From Delphinapterus leucas (Eukaryota; Chordata; Mammalia; Artiodactyla; Monodontidae): a DNA stretch of 64,000 nucleotides. Positions 11,157 to 24,736 of this stretch are shown in pieces; positions within the stretch are counted from its first letter, which is position 1, and the number at the start of each line of letters is the position of its first letter. The position numbers were made by a program, and so were the translations under genes. The notes under the pieces were generated by a model, which was not told the DNA's origin, did not search any database, and saw nothing but the letters and a program-made list of their open reading frames with translations. The stretch lies in NCBI RefSeq assembly GCF_002288925.2, contig NW_022097999.1, positions 16,156,654 to 16,220,653 of the forward strand, written 5' to 3'.

Positions 11157-13111
11157 AAGAAAATGCTGTCACATACAGCAAACTCCATCTCTCTTCACTC
11201 TCCTGTATCTAGAAAACTCTCTATCTTCAGATCTCTTTCTAGCCCATGGAAATACTAATGCTCTATTTCAAAACTGTAAAGAAAATTGAACAGTGTAATT
11301 ATAAATATTTAAAGTCCAGATATGGATTAAAGAAAAATATCCAGGAACTTTGTAAGCAGCACAGTTAACTCTGCAATCTTTGCAACTTCTGTTACAAGGC
11401 CAAAGTCAAGGTAAAGAAGCCCACACATAACTAAGCAAGCAAGGAAGTGTTACTCTGGGTAAGGCTGTATTTACAACAGAAAATCTTCAGATCTGTCTCT
11501 GCTAATCGAGCAAAGGAAAGCCATCAAAGCTATCTACTCATACAGTGAAAACGTGACCATCTATATTTAACACGACTCTAAAAGAAAACACAGTCAACAC
11601 TGAGAACGTTAACCCAAAGAAATAAACAGCATCATGTATAAGGGTTATACTTTTATAACCAAAATTACACACAGAAAAGAAAAAGGTGTTAAAGCTGGAA
11701 CAGATCTTTCAGAGCAATGAGCCTGACTTTATGAAGGGAAGTACACGTCAAGGTCACACTGGCAAGTTGTCCTTTACTAGGGACTAGGACTCTTAAATCC
11801 CTTCCTGCCTTATTAGCTGCTGCACATTTTGCTAGTGGAATATATGCTACCCATATTGTCTTCACAATAAGTAATCACTTCAGGGTGCTATTATTTAAGA
11901 GTTAAAGGAAAACAACTGTTGCTCTCAAACAGTTATTTCCATAAATTGCACAATAATGTGAATCTTTTGGAAAAGGCAAACTCATTGCAATTTTATTTTG
12001 AGACATTAGGTGGCAGCAACAGCCAAACAGCAGGCGGAAAGCTTTCAGGGACTTGGAAAAGGAAGAAAACAGGCTTTGGGTAGGAGGGAAGGATGGAAAT
12101 ATTTCCATTATAATTTAATCTCATTTAGAATGGGTGCATGCAATGCCATCTTCTTATATTAGAGGATTCACTATAGGATTCACCAAACCAAACAATGCCA
12201 CAAGTTGTTCCAACATTTTTCAGATAGTTGAAAATCCCTCTTAAATGGTAGCATTTTAAATTGGCGTTAAACATCTGTTCACCAGTGAGTTTTCTTGAAT
12301 ACTTCAAGTGAGGCACCAGAGGCAGATTGAACATTTTCTGTTCAATGACCTGAAAAGGCCTTTTAACTCGTGTAACACACCATGTCTTTCAGAAAACGAG
12401 ATATGTCCATACAATCTCAGAATTCCAACCACCATAGGACCATGAACATATAAACTACTTCCCATCAGTTTCTCAGTGGAGTTCCAAGATTGGGAGGAGC
12501 TCAACAGAAGAGGTGAGGCAGATGGAGAACAGAGGTGAAGACAGACCAAGAACAACGACGGGTAAGTGGAAAGAAGGAGGTGGCGAGATCCTCGCAGGGA
12601 GGAACCGTCAGTGCGCCGTGTTCAGCAGTGCTCTCCACGTTCGCCATCCAGAACTTTCTTAAACACCAATACTGATACGTACAGTACTTTAGACTCAGAA
12701 AATACACAGAGTATTTCTGAATGTTATATATATAAATATTCTAAATTACATCATACTACTGTTTAAAAATCACTTCCACATCTCACGCTTTTTAAAAATG
12801 ACAGGAACATACACAAGATTTGTTTCTTCTAAATTCGTTTGTTGCTGCTTCTGACCGCACTGGACTTAGAATCCTTTATCAAAACCAGCTGCTATAGAGA
12901 TAATGATGTCATTAGGAAATTAGATTTTTGGTAACTGGGTTGGGCATGCGGGAGGAGCAAATGACAATAGATTAGTAGAGAATAAAAGTCCATCTGAACA
13001 AACACAATAATAACAGATATGGGTAACCACACAGAGACCACCTTCAACCGGCTATCTTTTCCAGATTAATCAGACATAAGAAATCAAGGTGGTTTAAAAA
13101 TACACTGCCTA

Positions 13112-14258
13112 CAAACACATGAAAGGAGGCTCAACATCACTAATCATTAGAGAAAGGCAAATCAAAACTGCAATGAGGTATCACCTCACACCAGTGAGAA
13201 TGGCCATCATCAAAATATCTACAAACAATAAATGCTGGAGAGGGTGTGGAGAAAACGGAACCTTCTTGCACTGTTGGTGGGAATATAAATTGATACAGCC
13301 ACTATGGAGAACAGTATGGAGGTTCCTTAAAAAACTAAAAATAGGGGCTTCCCTGGTGGCGCAGTGGTTGAGAGTCCACCTGCCGATGCAGGGGACGCGG
13401 ATTCGTGCCCCGGTCTGGGAAGATCCCACATGCCGCGAAGCAACTGGGCCCGTGAGCCATGGCCGCTGAGCCTGCGCGTCCGGAGCCTGTGCTCCGCAAC
13501 GGGAGAGGCCACGACAGTGAGAGGTCCGCGTACCGCAAAATAAAATAAATTAAATAAATAAATAAATAACTAAAAATAGAACTGCCATACGACCCAGCAA
13601 ACCCACTACTGGGCATATACCCTGAGAAAACCATAATTCAAAAAGAGTCACGTACCACAATGTTCACTGCGGCTCTGTTTACAATAGCCAGGACATGGAA
13701 GCAACCTATCAACAGATGGATGGATAAAGAAGATGTGGCACATATATACAGTGGAATATTACTCAGCCATAAAAAGAAACGAAATTGAGTTATTTGCAGT
13801 GAGGTGGATGGACCTAGAGACTATCATACAGAGTGAAGTAAGGCAGAAAGAGAAAAACAAATACCATATGCTAACACATATATATGGAATCTAAAAAAAA
13901 AAGGGGGTTCTGAAGAACCTAGAGGCAGGACAGGTATAAAGACGCAGACGTAGAGAGTGGACTTGAGGACACGGGGAGGGGGAATGGTAAGCTGGGACGA
14001 AGTGAGAGAGTGGCATGGACATACATACTCTACCAAATGTAAAACAGATAGCTAGTGGGAAGCAGCCACATAACACAGGGAGATCAGCTCGATGCTTTGT
14101 GACCACCTAGAGGGGTGGGATAGGGAGGGTGGGAGGGAGACGCAAGAGGGAGGAGATATGGGGATATATGTATATGTATAGCTGATTCACTTTGTTATAA
14201 AGCAGAAACTAACACACCATTGTAAAGCAATTATACTCCAATAAAGACATAAAAAAAA
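13112..14258 (+). mobile_element. L1 3' end (5'-truncated)
   Basis: Contains the C-terminal part of ORF2 and the 3'UTR, ending at caataaagacataaaaaa. TSD acactgccta at 13102-13111 and 14259-14268. A SINE is inserted at 13345-13567. Confidence 0.94.
13345..13567 (+). mobile_element. CHR SINE, short form, inside L1
   Basis: Short-form SINE ending gcgtaccgcaaaa with an (aaat)n tail. The TSD aactaaaaatag flanks it within the L1 3' end at 13112-14258, so it is younger than that L1. Confidence 0.95.
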
Positions 14259-14515
14259 ACACTGCCTAATGGTTGGGCTTCCTAATATATATGAAATAAT
14301 GCAAAGTCTTCTGTATCTCCTTATCATATCAAACTAGAAAATATTATAGTAAGTTTACATTTTGGTCACATTTGTAGTTGGATACACTAATGCAGTTCAA
14401 GCGCCCATATAAAGCCTAGAGAAATGGAAAACCTATTAGAGTTCGCTAATAAAAACGAATTTTTAAAAATGCTACCTCACTATATTTCAAAATATACTGA
14501 ATTTTAAAAATGTAG

Positions 14516-14858
14516 GGGCTTCCCTGGTGGCGCAGTGGTTAAGAATCGCCTGCCAATGCAGGGGACACGGGTTTGAGCCCTAGTCGGGGAAGATCCCACA
14601 TGCCGCGGAGCAACTAAGTCCGTGCACCACAACTACTGAGCTTGGACTCTAGAGCCCGCAAGCCACAACTACTGAGTCCACACGACACAACTACTGCAGC
14701 CCGCGCACCTAGAGCCTGTGCTCCACAGCAAGAAAAGCCACCGCAATGAGAAGCATGCACAATGCAACAAAGAGTAGCCCCCACTCATCACAACTAGAGA
14801 AAGCCCGCACACAGCAACGAAGACCCAATGCAGCCAAAAAAAATAAATTAAAAAAAAT
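14516..14858 (+). mobile_element. CHR SINE, long form
   Basis: Long-form copy with two or more ccacaactactgag-type internal repeats and the 3' module ending cccaatgcagccaaaa. The TSD aaaaatgtag is at 14506-14515 and 14859-14868. Confidence 0.95.
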
Positions 14859-14929
14859 AAAAATGTAGACCAAAGTAACAGCACAAGGGAGAAATACCTC
14901 CTGTCTTAAGCTTTTGAACTAGGAGGGGA

Positions 14930-15125
14930 TGGATCTTGGAGTCCAATAGACCCAGGTTTCAGTCCTGGCTCTACTACTACCAGATCTTAACAAGATGCGG
15001 GTGATTTCACCCCAACAAGCCTCAGTTTCCTCATCGCCTTTATATATAAAATAGGGATAAGAATTAAATGAGATAATATGCATAAAATCTCTAACCCAAT
15101 GCCTGGAACATACTAGTATGTTAAT
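14930..15125 (-). repeat. MIR SINE (minus)
   Basis: Reverse MIR: tcagtcctggctctactact, cctcagtttcctcatcgcct, aaatgagataatatgcataa. Confidence 0.85.
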
Positions 15126-15154
15126 AAATGGAGGAGAAAGAGTTGTTATTGTTG

Positions 15155-15245
15155 TGTGGTCATTTATTCAACAAGTATTCACTGAACTCCTATTTTGCAC
15201 CCAACGCTACCATAGGGGCTGCAGCAAGACAACCAAGGTCTCTCT
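15155..15245 (-). repeat. L2 3' terminus (minus)
   Basis: Reverse L2 end: catttattcaacaagtattc, actgaactcctattttgcac. Confidence 0.65.
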
Positions 15246-16289
15246 GTTTTTACTGTTCGTGACCAGCACTGAAGTGGAGAGATCCTTCTAAAAGAGAGCT
15301 CTAGGCAACAGTTAACCAGAATAACTTTATACTGATTGAATTTATCCTAATTGTTCCTTTACCCGCTTTACTTCATTCGAGAGTATCTAATCTTACAGTC
15401 TGCAGAGTTTGGAAAGTGATGCAAAGAAAATTTCTTCTTTGCCTTATTTAACATATTGCTGTAGCTAGCACATGTTCATACTCTGACAGATGATATTTGG
15501 AACACCAAGTAAAACATTTTGCAAACTTTACAGTTTTCCTACACTTGCGAGTAGCAATTTCTAAATAAAAGAGAGTTTACAAGGCTTTAAATCTGCAGCA
15601 CTTTTACTCAGAAATTGAAAAATTAAGATCCAGTCAGAAGCAACACAACAGAACATTTCACCTCAGCTGTTTAATTATAAATTGCTACGTGACGCTCATT
15701 ACAAAACCACATAAGATTTGCCATACATAAAGCTGGAAGACAGGATGAGGAAAGAAGGATGGCAGAAGGTTGGTAGTTAAATCTCAGCGAACGGGAGGAA
15801 TACGTATCAATTTCATGAATTACGGTTCTACTTACATTTCTGAAATCACAGCTAATTACCCAGTTTTAAGTTAAAGGTTTTGCTTTAATTAATACCGTTA
15901 GTGGTTTCCGAATAAAAGGAAATACATATGAATTCAAAGTCTTATTCTCACTTTGGAAATCCAATCTCATTCAATACATCTAATGGAACTATAAGACACT
16001 ATACTTAGTCTAATAATGTTCCTGATCAATCTCCTAAAAGTTCCATGTACCTATTCTGCTTGCCATGATTGGCTACATCAGGCTTGTGCTTCATTCAACA
16101 CAAAGGAGGGCATTTATACCAGATGCCACCATCTACTTGAAACTCCACTTGGCTTTCTTACAGCTCTCTTAAGTTTAACATAACCCAAAACGAAATCATC
16201 ATTCTTCTCTACAGAACTGTCCTGGCTCACAGTCTCCTGTCTTAGAGAAATAGCAGCCAGTTGCTCAAGCTGACCTGGAGGTTGCTAAT

Positions 16290-16450
16290 TAGCAATTGTA
16301 TAACCCTGGACAATGTACTGAATCACTGTAAGCCTGTTTTCTGTCTGTAAAATGGGTACAGAAATATTAATATCTACCTTATAGGACTGCTGGGGATTAA
16401 ATGAGATTCATTAGCATGATGTGTGGCATATAAAAAATACTTAATGAAGC
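16290..16450 (-). repeat. MIR SINE (minus)
   Basis: Reverse MIR: taaccctggacaatgtactg, gtctgtaaaatgggtacaga, attaaatgagattcattagc. Confidence 0.82.
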
Positions 16451-16559
16451 TTGGCAATAATAATTAAAAACAACAAACTACCATTATCCTTCTGTCAGAC
16501 AAGACTTCTGATGAGGACCTCATCAGAAATTAGTCCTATTTCTATTTCCTAAACATGTC

Positions 16560-17515
16560 TCTAGTCAATTCACTTCTACCCATTCCCATTGCCATCATCC
16601 TAATATAAGCCATCCTCATATTTCATTGCTGAAATAACCTTACTGGTCTCCTTGTGTCAATTCTTGCCCCTTCCACTTGGGAGTCAGAATGATCTCTCTA
16701 AAATTCTAGGATATCAATTTACTGCTTAAAACTCTACAGTGTCTACATTGTCCTTCCAGTAAAGTCCAAACATATCAACCTGGTTTTCTAAAGCCTTCTG
16801 GGATACGGTGCTGCTTAATCTCCAGACCCTAGCACTATCCCCTTTGCATTCATGCTCTAGATTTACATATCTTCTGTCAGTTCCTCCAACTTGCCAAGCA
16901 CATTCACCTCAGAGTACATACTGTTTTGTACATGCTGTTTCTTCTACTGGGAAACATCTCTTCTCCCAGGGTCAATCAGCATTCAGGTCTCAACTTAAAT
17001 ATTACTTTCTCAGAGAAATCATCTCCAATACTCTTAGCTTCCTTCGTAACATACCCTGTCATTAAATGCAACACATTCCTAACTACTTGTTCACTGGCTG
17101 TCTTCTATGAAACCAAAAACAATATCAGTTTTGCTTACTGCTATATCTCTGGAATTATACTTCTTTTTGTTTAAATTAATTTATTTATTTATGGCTGTGT
17201 TGGGTCTTCGTTTCTTTGCGAGGGCTTTCTCTAGTTGTGGCAAGCGGGGGCCACTTTTCATCGTGGTGCGCGGGCCTCTCACTATCGCAGCCTCTCTTGT
17301 TGCGGAGCACAGGCTCCAGACGCGCAGGCTCAGTAATTGTGGCTCACGGGCCTAGTTGCTCCGCGGCATGTGGGATCTTCCCAGACCAGGGCTTGAACCC
17401 GTGTCCCCTGCATTGGCAGGCAGATTCTCAACCACTGCGCCACCAGGGAAGCCCTGGAATTATACTTCTTGAATGGGTTAGTGTATGACTGACTGATGAA
17501 TCAATCAACAAATAG
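16560..17515 (+). repeat. L2 LINE 3' fragment, split by SINE
   Basis: L2-like 3' end (caggtctcaacttaaatatt; ttcctaactacttgttcact; gctatatctctggaatta). It is split by the minus-strand SINE at 17166-17453 and ends with atgaatcaatcaacaaatag. Confidence 0.8.
17166..17453 (-). mobile_element. CHR SINE, long form (minus), inside L2
   Basis: Reverse-complement SINE with a perfect 17-bp TSD (ctggaattatacttctt) at 17149-17165 and 17454-17470. The TSD and both flanks belong to an L2 fragment that the SINE splits. Confidence 0.96.
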
Positions 17516-17601
17516 GAAAGAAGGAGGACCTTCAAGATGGCAGAGGAGTAAGGCATGGAGATCACCTTCCTCCCCACAGATACATCAAAAATACATCTAC
17601 A

Positions 17602-17804
17602 GGGCTTCCCTGGTGGTGCAGTGGTTGAGAGTCCGCCTGCCGATGCAGCGGACACGGGTTCGTGCCCCAGTCCGGGAAGATCCCACATGCCGCGGAGCAG
17701 CTGGACCCATGAGCCATGGCCACTAAGCCTGCGCGTCCGGAGCCTGTGCTCCGCAATGGGAGAGGCCACAGCAGTGAGAGGCCTGCGTACCGCAAAAAAG
17801 AAAA
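17602..17804 (+). mobile_element. CHR SINE, short form, inside L1 5'UTR
   Basis: Short-form SINE in the 5' region of the L1 at 17523-21423. A 15-bp TSD (aaaaatacatctaca) is at 17587-17601 and 17805-17819. Confidence 0.95.
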
Positions 17805-18405
17805 AAAAATACATCTACATGTGGAACAGCTCTTACAGAACACCTACTGAACGCTGGCAGAAGACCTCAGACTTCCCAAAAGGCAAGAAACTCCCCACGT
17901 ACCAGGCTGTGTGGCTGACAGGGTCTTGATGCTCCGGCTGGGTGTCAGGCCTGAGCCTTGGAGGTGGGAGAGCCGAATTCAGGACACTGGACCACCAGAG
18001 ACCTCTCCGCCCCACGTAATATCAATCGGTGAGAGCTCTCCCAGAGATCTCCGTCTCAACGCTAAGACCTAGCTCCACTCAACAACCAGCAAGCTCCACT
18101 GCTGGATACCCCATGTCAAACAACTAGCAAGACAGGAACACAACCCCACCCATTAGCAGAAAGGCTGCCTAAAATCATAATAAGGTTACAGGCACCCCAA
18201 AACACACCACCGGACATGGTCCTGCCCACCAGAAAGACAAGATCCAGCCTCATCCACCAGAACACAGGCACCAGTCCCCTCCACCAGGAAGCCTACACAA
18301 CCCACTGAACCAACCTTACCCACTGGGGGCAGGCACCGAAAACAACGGGAACTACGAACCTGCAGCCTGCAAAAAGGAGACCCCAAACACAGTAAGTTAG
18401 GCAAA

Positions 18406-19295
18406 ATGAGAAGACAGAGAAATACGAAGCAGATGAAGCAGCAAGGAAAAAACCCACCAGGCCAAACAAATGAAGATGAAGTAGGCAGTCTACCTGAAAA
18501 ACAATTCAGAGTAATGATAGTAAAGATGATCCAAAATATTGGAAATAGAATGGAGAAAATACAAGAAACGTTTAACAAAGAACTAGAGAAACTGAAGAGC
18601 AAACAAACAATGATGAACACAAAATAAATGAAATTAAAAATTCTCTAGAAGGAATCAATAGCAGAATAACTGAGGCAGAAGAATGGATAAGTGACCTGGA
18701 AGATAAAATAGTGGAAATAACTACCACAGAGCAGAATAAAGAAAAAAGAATGAAAAGAATTGAGGACAGTCTCAGAGACCTCTGGGACAACATTAAGCAC
18801 ACCAATGTTTGAACTATAAGGGTCCCAGAAGAAGAAGAGAAAAAGAAAGGGACTGAAAAATATTTGACGAGATTATAGTCAAAAACTTCCCTAATATGGG
18901 CAAGGAAACAGTCAATCAAGTCCAGGAAGCACAGAGAGCCTCATACAGGATAAATCCAAGAAAAAACACGCCAAGACACATATTAATCAAACTATCAAAA
19001 ATTAAATACAAAGAAAAAATATTAAAAGCAGCAAGGGAAAACAACAAAAAACGTACAAGGGAATCCCCAAAAGGTTAACAGCTGATCTTGCAGCAGAAAC
19101 TCTGCAAGCCAGAAGGGAGTGGAAGGACATATTTAAAGTGATGAAAGGGAAAAACGTACAACCAAGATTACTCTACACAGCAAGGGTCTCATTCAGATTT
19201 GATGGAGAAAGTAAAACCTTTACAGAGAAGCGAAAGCTAAGAGAATTCAGCACCACCAAACCAGCTTTACAACAAATGCTAAAGGAACTTCTCTA
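18406..19295 (+). pseudogene. L1 ORF1 relic
   Basis: In intact L1, ORF1 encodes a trimeric RNA-binding protein. Here the reading starts at ATG 18406 (MRRQRNTKQMKQQ) and breaks near 18625, then continues in other frames through a coiled-coil-type segment rich in E, K and I/L. The conserved C-terminal region (PRHILIKLSKIKYKEKILKA) is at about 18960-19040. The final stop is tag after aaggaacttctc. Several frameshifts and stops make it non-functional. Confidence 0.9.
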
Positions 19296-19354
19296 GGCAG
19301 GAAACACAAGAAAAGGAAAATACCCACAAAAAAAACCCCAAAACAATTAAGAAA

Positions 19355-21423
19355 ATGGTAATAGGAACATACATATCAATAATTACCATAAATGTAAATG
19401 GATTAAATGCTCCAACCAAAAGACACAGAGTGGCTGAATGGATACAAAAACAAGACCTGTATACATGCTGTCTACAAGAGACCCACTTCAGACCTAGGGA
19501 CACGTACAGACTGAAAGTGAGGGGGTGGAAAAAGATATTCCATGCAAATGGAAATCAAAAGAAAGCTGGAGTAGCAATTCTCATATCAGACAAAACAAAC
19601 TTTAAAATAAAGTCTACTACAAGAGACAAAGAAGGACACTACATAGTGATCAAGGGCTCAACCTGAGAAGAAGATATAACAGTTGTAAACATTTATGCAT
19701 CCAACATAGGAGCGCCTCATTACATAAGGCAAATGCTAACAGCCATAAAAGGGGAAATCGACAGTAACACAATAATAGTAGGGGACTTTAACACCCCACT
19801 TTCACCAATGGACAGATCATCCAAAATGAAAATAAATAAGGAAACACAAGCTTTAAATGACACAAACAAGATGGACTTAATTGATACTTATAGGACATTC
19901 CATCCACAAACAACAGAATACACTTTCTTCTCAAGTGCTCATGGAACATTCTCCTGGATAGATCATATCTTTGGTCACAAATCAAGCCTTGGTAAACTTA
20001 AGAAAATTGAAATCGTATCAAGTATTTTTTCCAACCACAGCGCTATGAGACTAGATATCAATTACAGCAAAAAAAACTGTAAAAAATACAAACACATGGA
20101 GGTTAAACAATATGCTACTAAATAACCAAGAGATCACTGAAGAAATCAAAGAGGAAATCAAAAGATACCTAGAAACAAATGAAAATGAAAACATGACAAC
20201 CCAAAACCTATGGGATGCAGCAAAAGAAGTTCTAACTGGCAAGTCTGTAGCAATACAATCCTACCTCTAGAAACAAGAAAAATCTCAAATAAACAATCTA
20301 ACCTTACACCTAAAGCAATTAGAGAAAGAAGAACAACAAAAACCCAAAGTTAGCAGAAGGAAAGAAATCATAAAGATCAGAGCAGAAATAAATGAAAAAG
20401 AAATGAAGGAAACAATGGCAAAGATCAATAACGAAAAGCTGGTTCTTTGAGAAGATAAACAAAATTGATAAACCTTTAGCGAAACTCATTAAGAAAAAAA
20501 GGGAGAAGACTCAAATCAACAGAAATAGAAGTGAAAAAGGAGAAGTAACAACTGACACTGCAGAAATACAAAGGATCATGAGAGATTACTACAAGCAACT
20601 GTCTGCCAATAAAATGGACAACCTGGAAGAAATGGACAGATTCTTAGAAAAGCACAACCTTCCGAGACTGAACCAGGAAGAAATAGAAAATATAAGCAGA
20701 CCAATCACAAGCACTGAAATTGAAAGTGTGGTTAAAAATCTTCCAACAAAAAGCCCAGGACCAGATGGCTTCACAGGCGAATTCTATCAAACATTTAGAG
20801 AAGAGCTAATGCCTATCCTTCTCAAACTCTTCCAAAATATAAGGAAACACAAACACAGAGGGAGGAACACTCCCAAACTCATTCTATGAGGCCACCATTA
20901 CCCTGATACCAAAACCAGACAAAGATGTCACAAAAAAGAAAACTACAGGCCAATATCACTGATGAACACAGACACAAAAAACCTCAACAAAATATTAGCA
21001 AACAGAATCTAACAACACATTAAAAGGATCATAAACCCCACTTGATCATGGTGTATCCCAGGAATGCAAGGATTCTTCAGTATATGCAAATCAATCAATG
21101 TGATACACCATATTAAGAAACTGAAGGGTAAAAACCATATGATAATCTCAATAGATGCAGAAAAAGCTTTCGACAAAATTCAACACCCATTTATGATAAA
21201 AACCCTCCAGAAAGCAGGCATAGAGGAAACTTACGTCAACATAATAAAGGCCGTATATGACAAACCCACAGCCAACATCGTCCTCAGTGGTGAACAACTG
21301 AAACCATTTCCACTAAGATCAGGAACAAGACAAGGTTGCCCACTCTCACTGCTATTATTCAACACAGTTTTGGAAGTTTTAGCCATAGCAATCAGAGAAG
21401 AAAAAGAAATAAGGGAAGAGGAC
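19355..21423 (+). pseudogene. L1 ORF2 relic (endonuclease and partial reverse transcriptase)
   Basis: ORF2 normally provides apurinic-type endonuclease and reverse transcriptase. The endonuclease start is visible from 19355 (TINVNGLNAPTKRHRVAEWI, then LQETHF), with an in-frame stop at 19664-19666 and the same frame resuming to 20125. The reverse transcriptase part has [16 protein letters not shown] (about 20750-20800), [17 protein letters not shown] (21142-21192) and [12 protein letters not shown] (about 21312-21347). The sequence is cut after the EEKEIREED segment, just before the FADD catalytic box, so the enzyme could not be active even without the stops. Confidence 0.92.
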
Positions 21424-21470
21424 ATACATTTTGTTTTCTTTCTACTCTACCAGAACTGTCTCCTTAATCA
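21424..21470 (+). repeat. Inverted short match at L1 broken edge, copy 1
   Basis: Sequence starting atacattttgttttctttct directly abuts the last L1 ORF2 base and matches the reverse complement of 24737-24778, apart from a 5-bp extra unit. Confidence 0.88.
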
Positions 21471-22919
21471 AGGGGGAAGTTTTGGGAAGTATCCTCACCC
21501 CTAGAAGGCATGAAAATCATATCGTGGAATAACAGAGAAACTCCACCCTCTCTGCAAACTATCATCCTACCGTGCTCCTGTAATCCTTTCCTACATACAT
21601 TAGAATAATAGCCTCTGTCCTTTCTTGAGCCTGAGTCATTTTATACCTGGACTACAGGGAAAAAAAAAGGAAGGAGGGTATTTCCAAACACTTATCATTG
21701 GTGCTCTCTCAACTAACTTTATTTTGCCCTACTATTTTTCGTCCCCTCTCAGCACCCAACTAATCGCCAACCTACCACTACAGTTTCCTCTTTAAGCCTC
21801 TCCATTTCAAAATGATTTCTCCATGTCTTTCGTTAACTAAAATAGTCATTTCCTCAGGGTGACTGATCCAGCAAGGAGAGAGTAAACTGAATGTACTAAT
21901 CCCAATAAGATGTAAATGAAGATGTCATTGCCCTTTCAGAGATACTTACATTTCAAAAGAAGGCAATTTAAAACTAATTTCTAATTAGTAAAGTTCCTGA
22001 AATGGGCAAGAAGATAATCTGTAGCGTTATATATTTTTAAACCCTCTGAAGAAGCAAGACTCTTCTACTTGTAACTTCCTTCATCAATTGGGACTGGAAA
22101 GCCACATAACTTTCTGGTGCGCTCAAGATTTCTTCCTTCCCAGGGTTCCTAGAAAAGTTTTCCTCAACCCAGTTCCTGTAGGCTTGCGGCTCCCTCTCCT
22201 AGGCATCTACTTCCTCTTTCTTTGACACTGAACTATAAGGAAGCCATCTCTGGATCCCAACCAAATTAATTACCTGGGAGTTTGCCATTTTGAAGATCAC
22301 TGGTCCTTTTCCCCAAGTAGCTAAAAATACTCTTGGGTCTTTTGTTTAAAAGCTTTGAAAATTAAGTATAAACAGTTATAGAGTTGACTGATCTTAACTA
22401 TTAATCTCTGCTCAAACTATCTTTTAAGATACTTATTCCCAACACTCAACTATTCTCCATCTCAAAACATTCAGGGAAATACTAGGTTGTAGGGGAGAAA
22501 AACAGAACACAAATGCTTCCCAAGTATTTCCCATAATCCATAAGGTTGCTTAGGCAAGGATAATCAAGAGGTATTTTTGCATTCAGCTGAGAAGGGAAGG
22601 ATACCAATTTAAAAATAACCCACCAAATACATTAATAGAACAATTATTCATTTATGAAGGGCATAGGAAGAAAAGAGAATAAAAAGGTCTATTCCAGATT
22701 TTGCAATCAATGACTCTTTGCAATCAACTGACTTTTATTATCTATACATATTGTTGTTATTTAAATGATGCTTCCTAATAAAATTATGGGCACTGTGTAG
22801 AGACAGGAAAAAGTTGATGGGTAATAAATAGGCCTAAGACACTAAGCCATCACAGGTTGTCACCCTGTGCCAACTGATTCTCTTGACTCTACAAGTTACA
22901 TAAATAATGATAGTATGGG

Positions 22920-23246
22920 CTTCCCTGGTGGTACAGTGGTTAAGAATCCGCCTGCCAATGCAGGTGACTCAGGTTCAAGCCCTTGTCCGGAAAGATGCCA
23001 CATGCCGCGGAGCAACTATGCCCATGCGCCACAACTACTAAGTCTGCGCTCTAGAGCCCGCGAGCCACAACTACTGAAGCCCACGTGCCTAGAGCCTGTG
23101 CTCTGCAACAAGAGAAGCCACCCAATGAGAAGCCCGCGCACCGCAACGAAGAGTAGCCCCCGCTCACCGCAACTAGAGAAAAGGCCACGCACAGCAACAA
23201 AGACCCAAGCAGCCAAAAATAAAATAAATAAATAAGTTTAAAAAAA
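22920..23246 (+). mobile_element. CHR SINE, long form
   Basis: Long-form SINE ending agcagccaaaaataaaataa. A 14-bp TSD (aatgatagtatggg) is at 22906-22919 and 23247-23260. Confidence 0.95.
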
Positions 23247-24297
23247 AATGATAGTATGGGTGGAGAGGACCTTCACAGCATTTGGCATAGGGAAATTCTT
23301 GGTCTAGTATGAATTAAAAGCTTGAATAAAGCTATGGTTGATTTTTTTTTTTTAATGAATCACAAAACAAGTAACTATCTTTTTCCAGGAGGACCTATTT
23401 TTACCTCTAGAATAAAGAATGCCACTTTTTAAAAGTTAAAAAAATCATAGTGAAATTTGAAAAAAGTATTCTCTGTGGCACATTTCTAAATGCAAGGCTA
23501 CTCCCCTGGCCTTGGTAACTTACGCCTCCTGCGATGTATTGTATGAAGCCCTCCAAACCAATCTGGAACACACATGAGAGTCTCTCTTGAGGAATCAAGT
23601 GAGCATTATAGCAGTCATATTTTGTTAACTAATTGTTTGCTTATTGAAAGCAGCACTGATGTCATTTTCTCTAAACAGCTGAAGTATTTTAAGTTTTCTC
23701 AAATCTGTGTTTCTTGGCCTTTGCCTGAGAGAAGACGGCAGATGCTTACTTATTTTACACACCAGAGTTAAGAATTCATTGTCTCAACCTTACGCATTTA
23801 TAGTCTTATCAAGTGATGGTGACCTTTCAGCACAAATTCACACAATTCATGGCCATTTTCTTCTGCTTATCTTATTGAAAACAATGTTTCTTTCAGAACC
23901 AATAGCTTTGGCATTTTCCTTTATAATTCTGAAAATATTAATTTTCTTTATTAAGCACTGACTATACTTTAGTGGTTAGTGCTATTCAAACAAATGGAAT
24001 GTACCTTGGTGATTTTTATTTCTTTTTATCATTACTGGTTTCATTAATACTCGGTAGACAAAATTCTTTCCTATGACTTAATATGGATTGCTAAATCTTA
24101 CTAGAAATCAATGTACATGTTTGTTATTTTAGGGAATGTTATAAAGGTGAGACTGACATTAAGCAGAGTTCCGAGGAAGGAGAATAAATAAGATTATTTA
24201 TTAGATAGATGGGGAGGAAAAAGGGAAGAAAGAAAGTGAAGGGGTTATAGGCCCAGGTAATCATAAAAAAAAAAAAAAAAAAAAAAAGAAAACATCG

Positions 24298-24517
24298 GGG
24301 CTTCCCTGGTGGTGCAGTGGTTGAGAGTCCGCCTGCCAATGCAGGGGACATGGGTTCATGCCCCAGTCGGGGAGGATCCTACATGCCGCGGAGCGGCTAG
24401 GCCAGTGAGCCATGGCCGCTGAGCATGCGCGTCCAGAGCCTGTGCTCCGCAACAGGAGAGGCCACAACAGTGAGAGGCCCGCGTACCGCAAAAAACAAAA
24501 CAAAACAAAACAAAAAC
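24298..24517 (+). mobile_element. CHR SINE, short form
   Basis: Short-form SINE with a (caaaa)n tail and TSD agaaaacatcg at 24287-24297 and 24518-24528. A pure A-run (about 24264-24286) lies just 5' of the TSD, an A-rich target suited to L1 endonuclease nicking. Confidence 0.95.
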
Positions 24518-24736
24518 AGAAAACATCGACACCAGACGCCTCCCACAAGTTCTAGAGGGTTATACCCATACTAGAGAAAGAAATGTAAGATTTGAGTTGA
24601 AATATGACCTAGCAATAAGATAAAATTTAGCTCATAAAGGTGTTTTAATAGTTTCCTCAAAAATCTTGACAAATTAAAATTACAATGCAATATAAGATAT
24701 CTGCTAATAAATGTCAATATAATTATACAAAGCTTA

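Larger units (their letters stand above)
17523..21423 (+). mobile_element. Large L1 LINE, 3'-truncated
   Basis: It begins with an L1 5'UTR-like segment (caagatggcagaggagtaag), followed by broken ORF1 (18406-19295) and ORF2 (19355-21423). It ends abruptly inside the reverse-transcriptase region, with no 3'UTR or A-tail. Loss of the 3' end is unusual because L1 copies are normally truncated at the 5' end. It lies antisense to HSD17B12 and has been hit by the SINE at 17602-17804. Confidence 0.93.

Noticed and set aside
18186..18919. Minus-strand open frames of 115-144 codons
   Set aside because: They are antisense shadows of the A-rich L1 ORF1 region.
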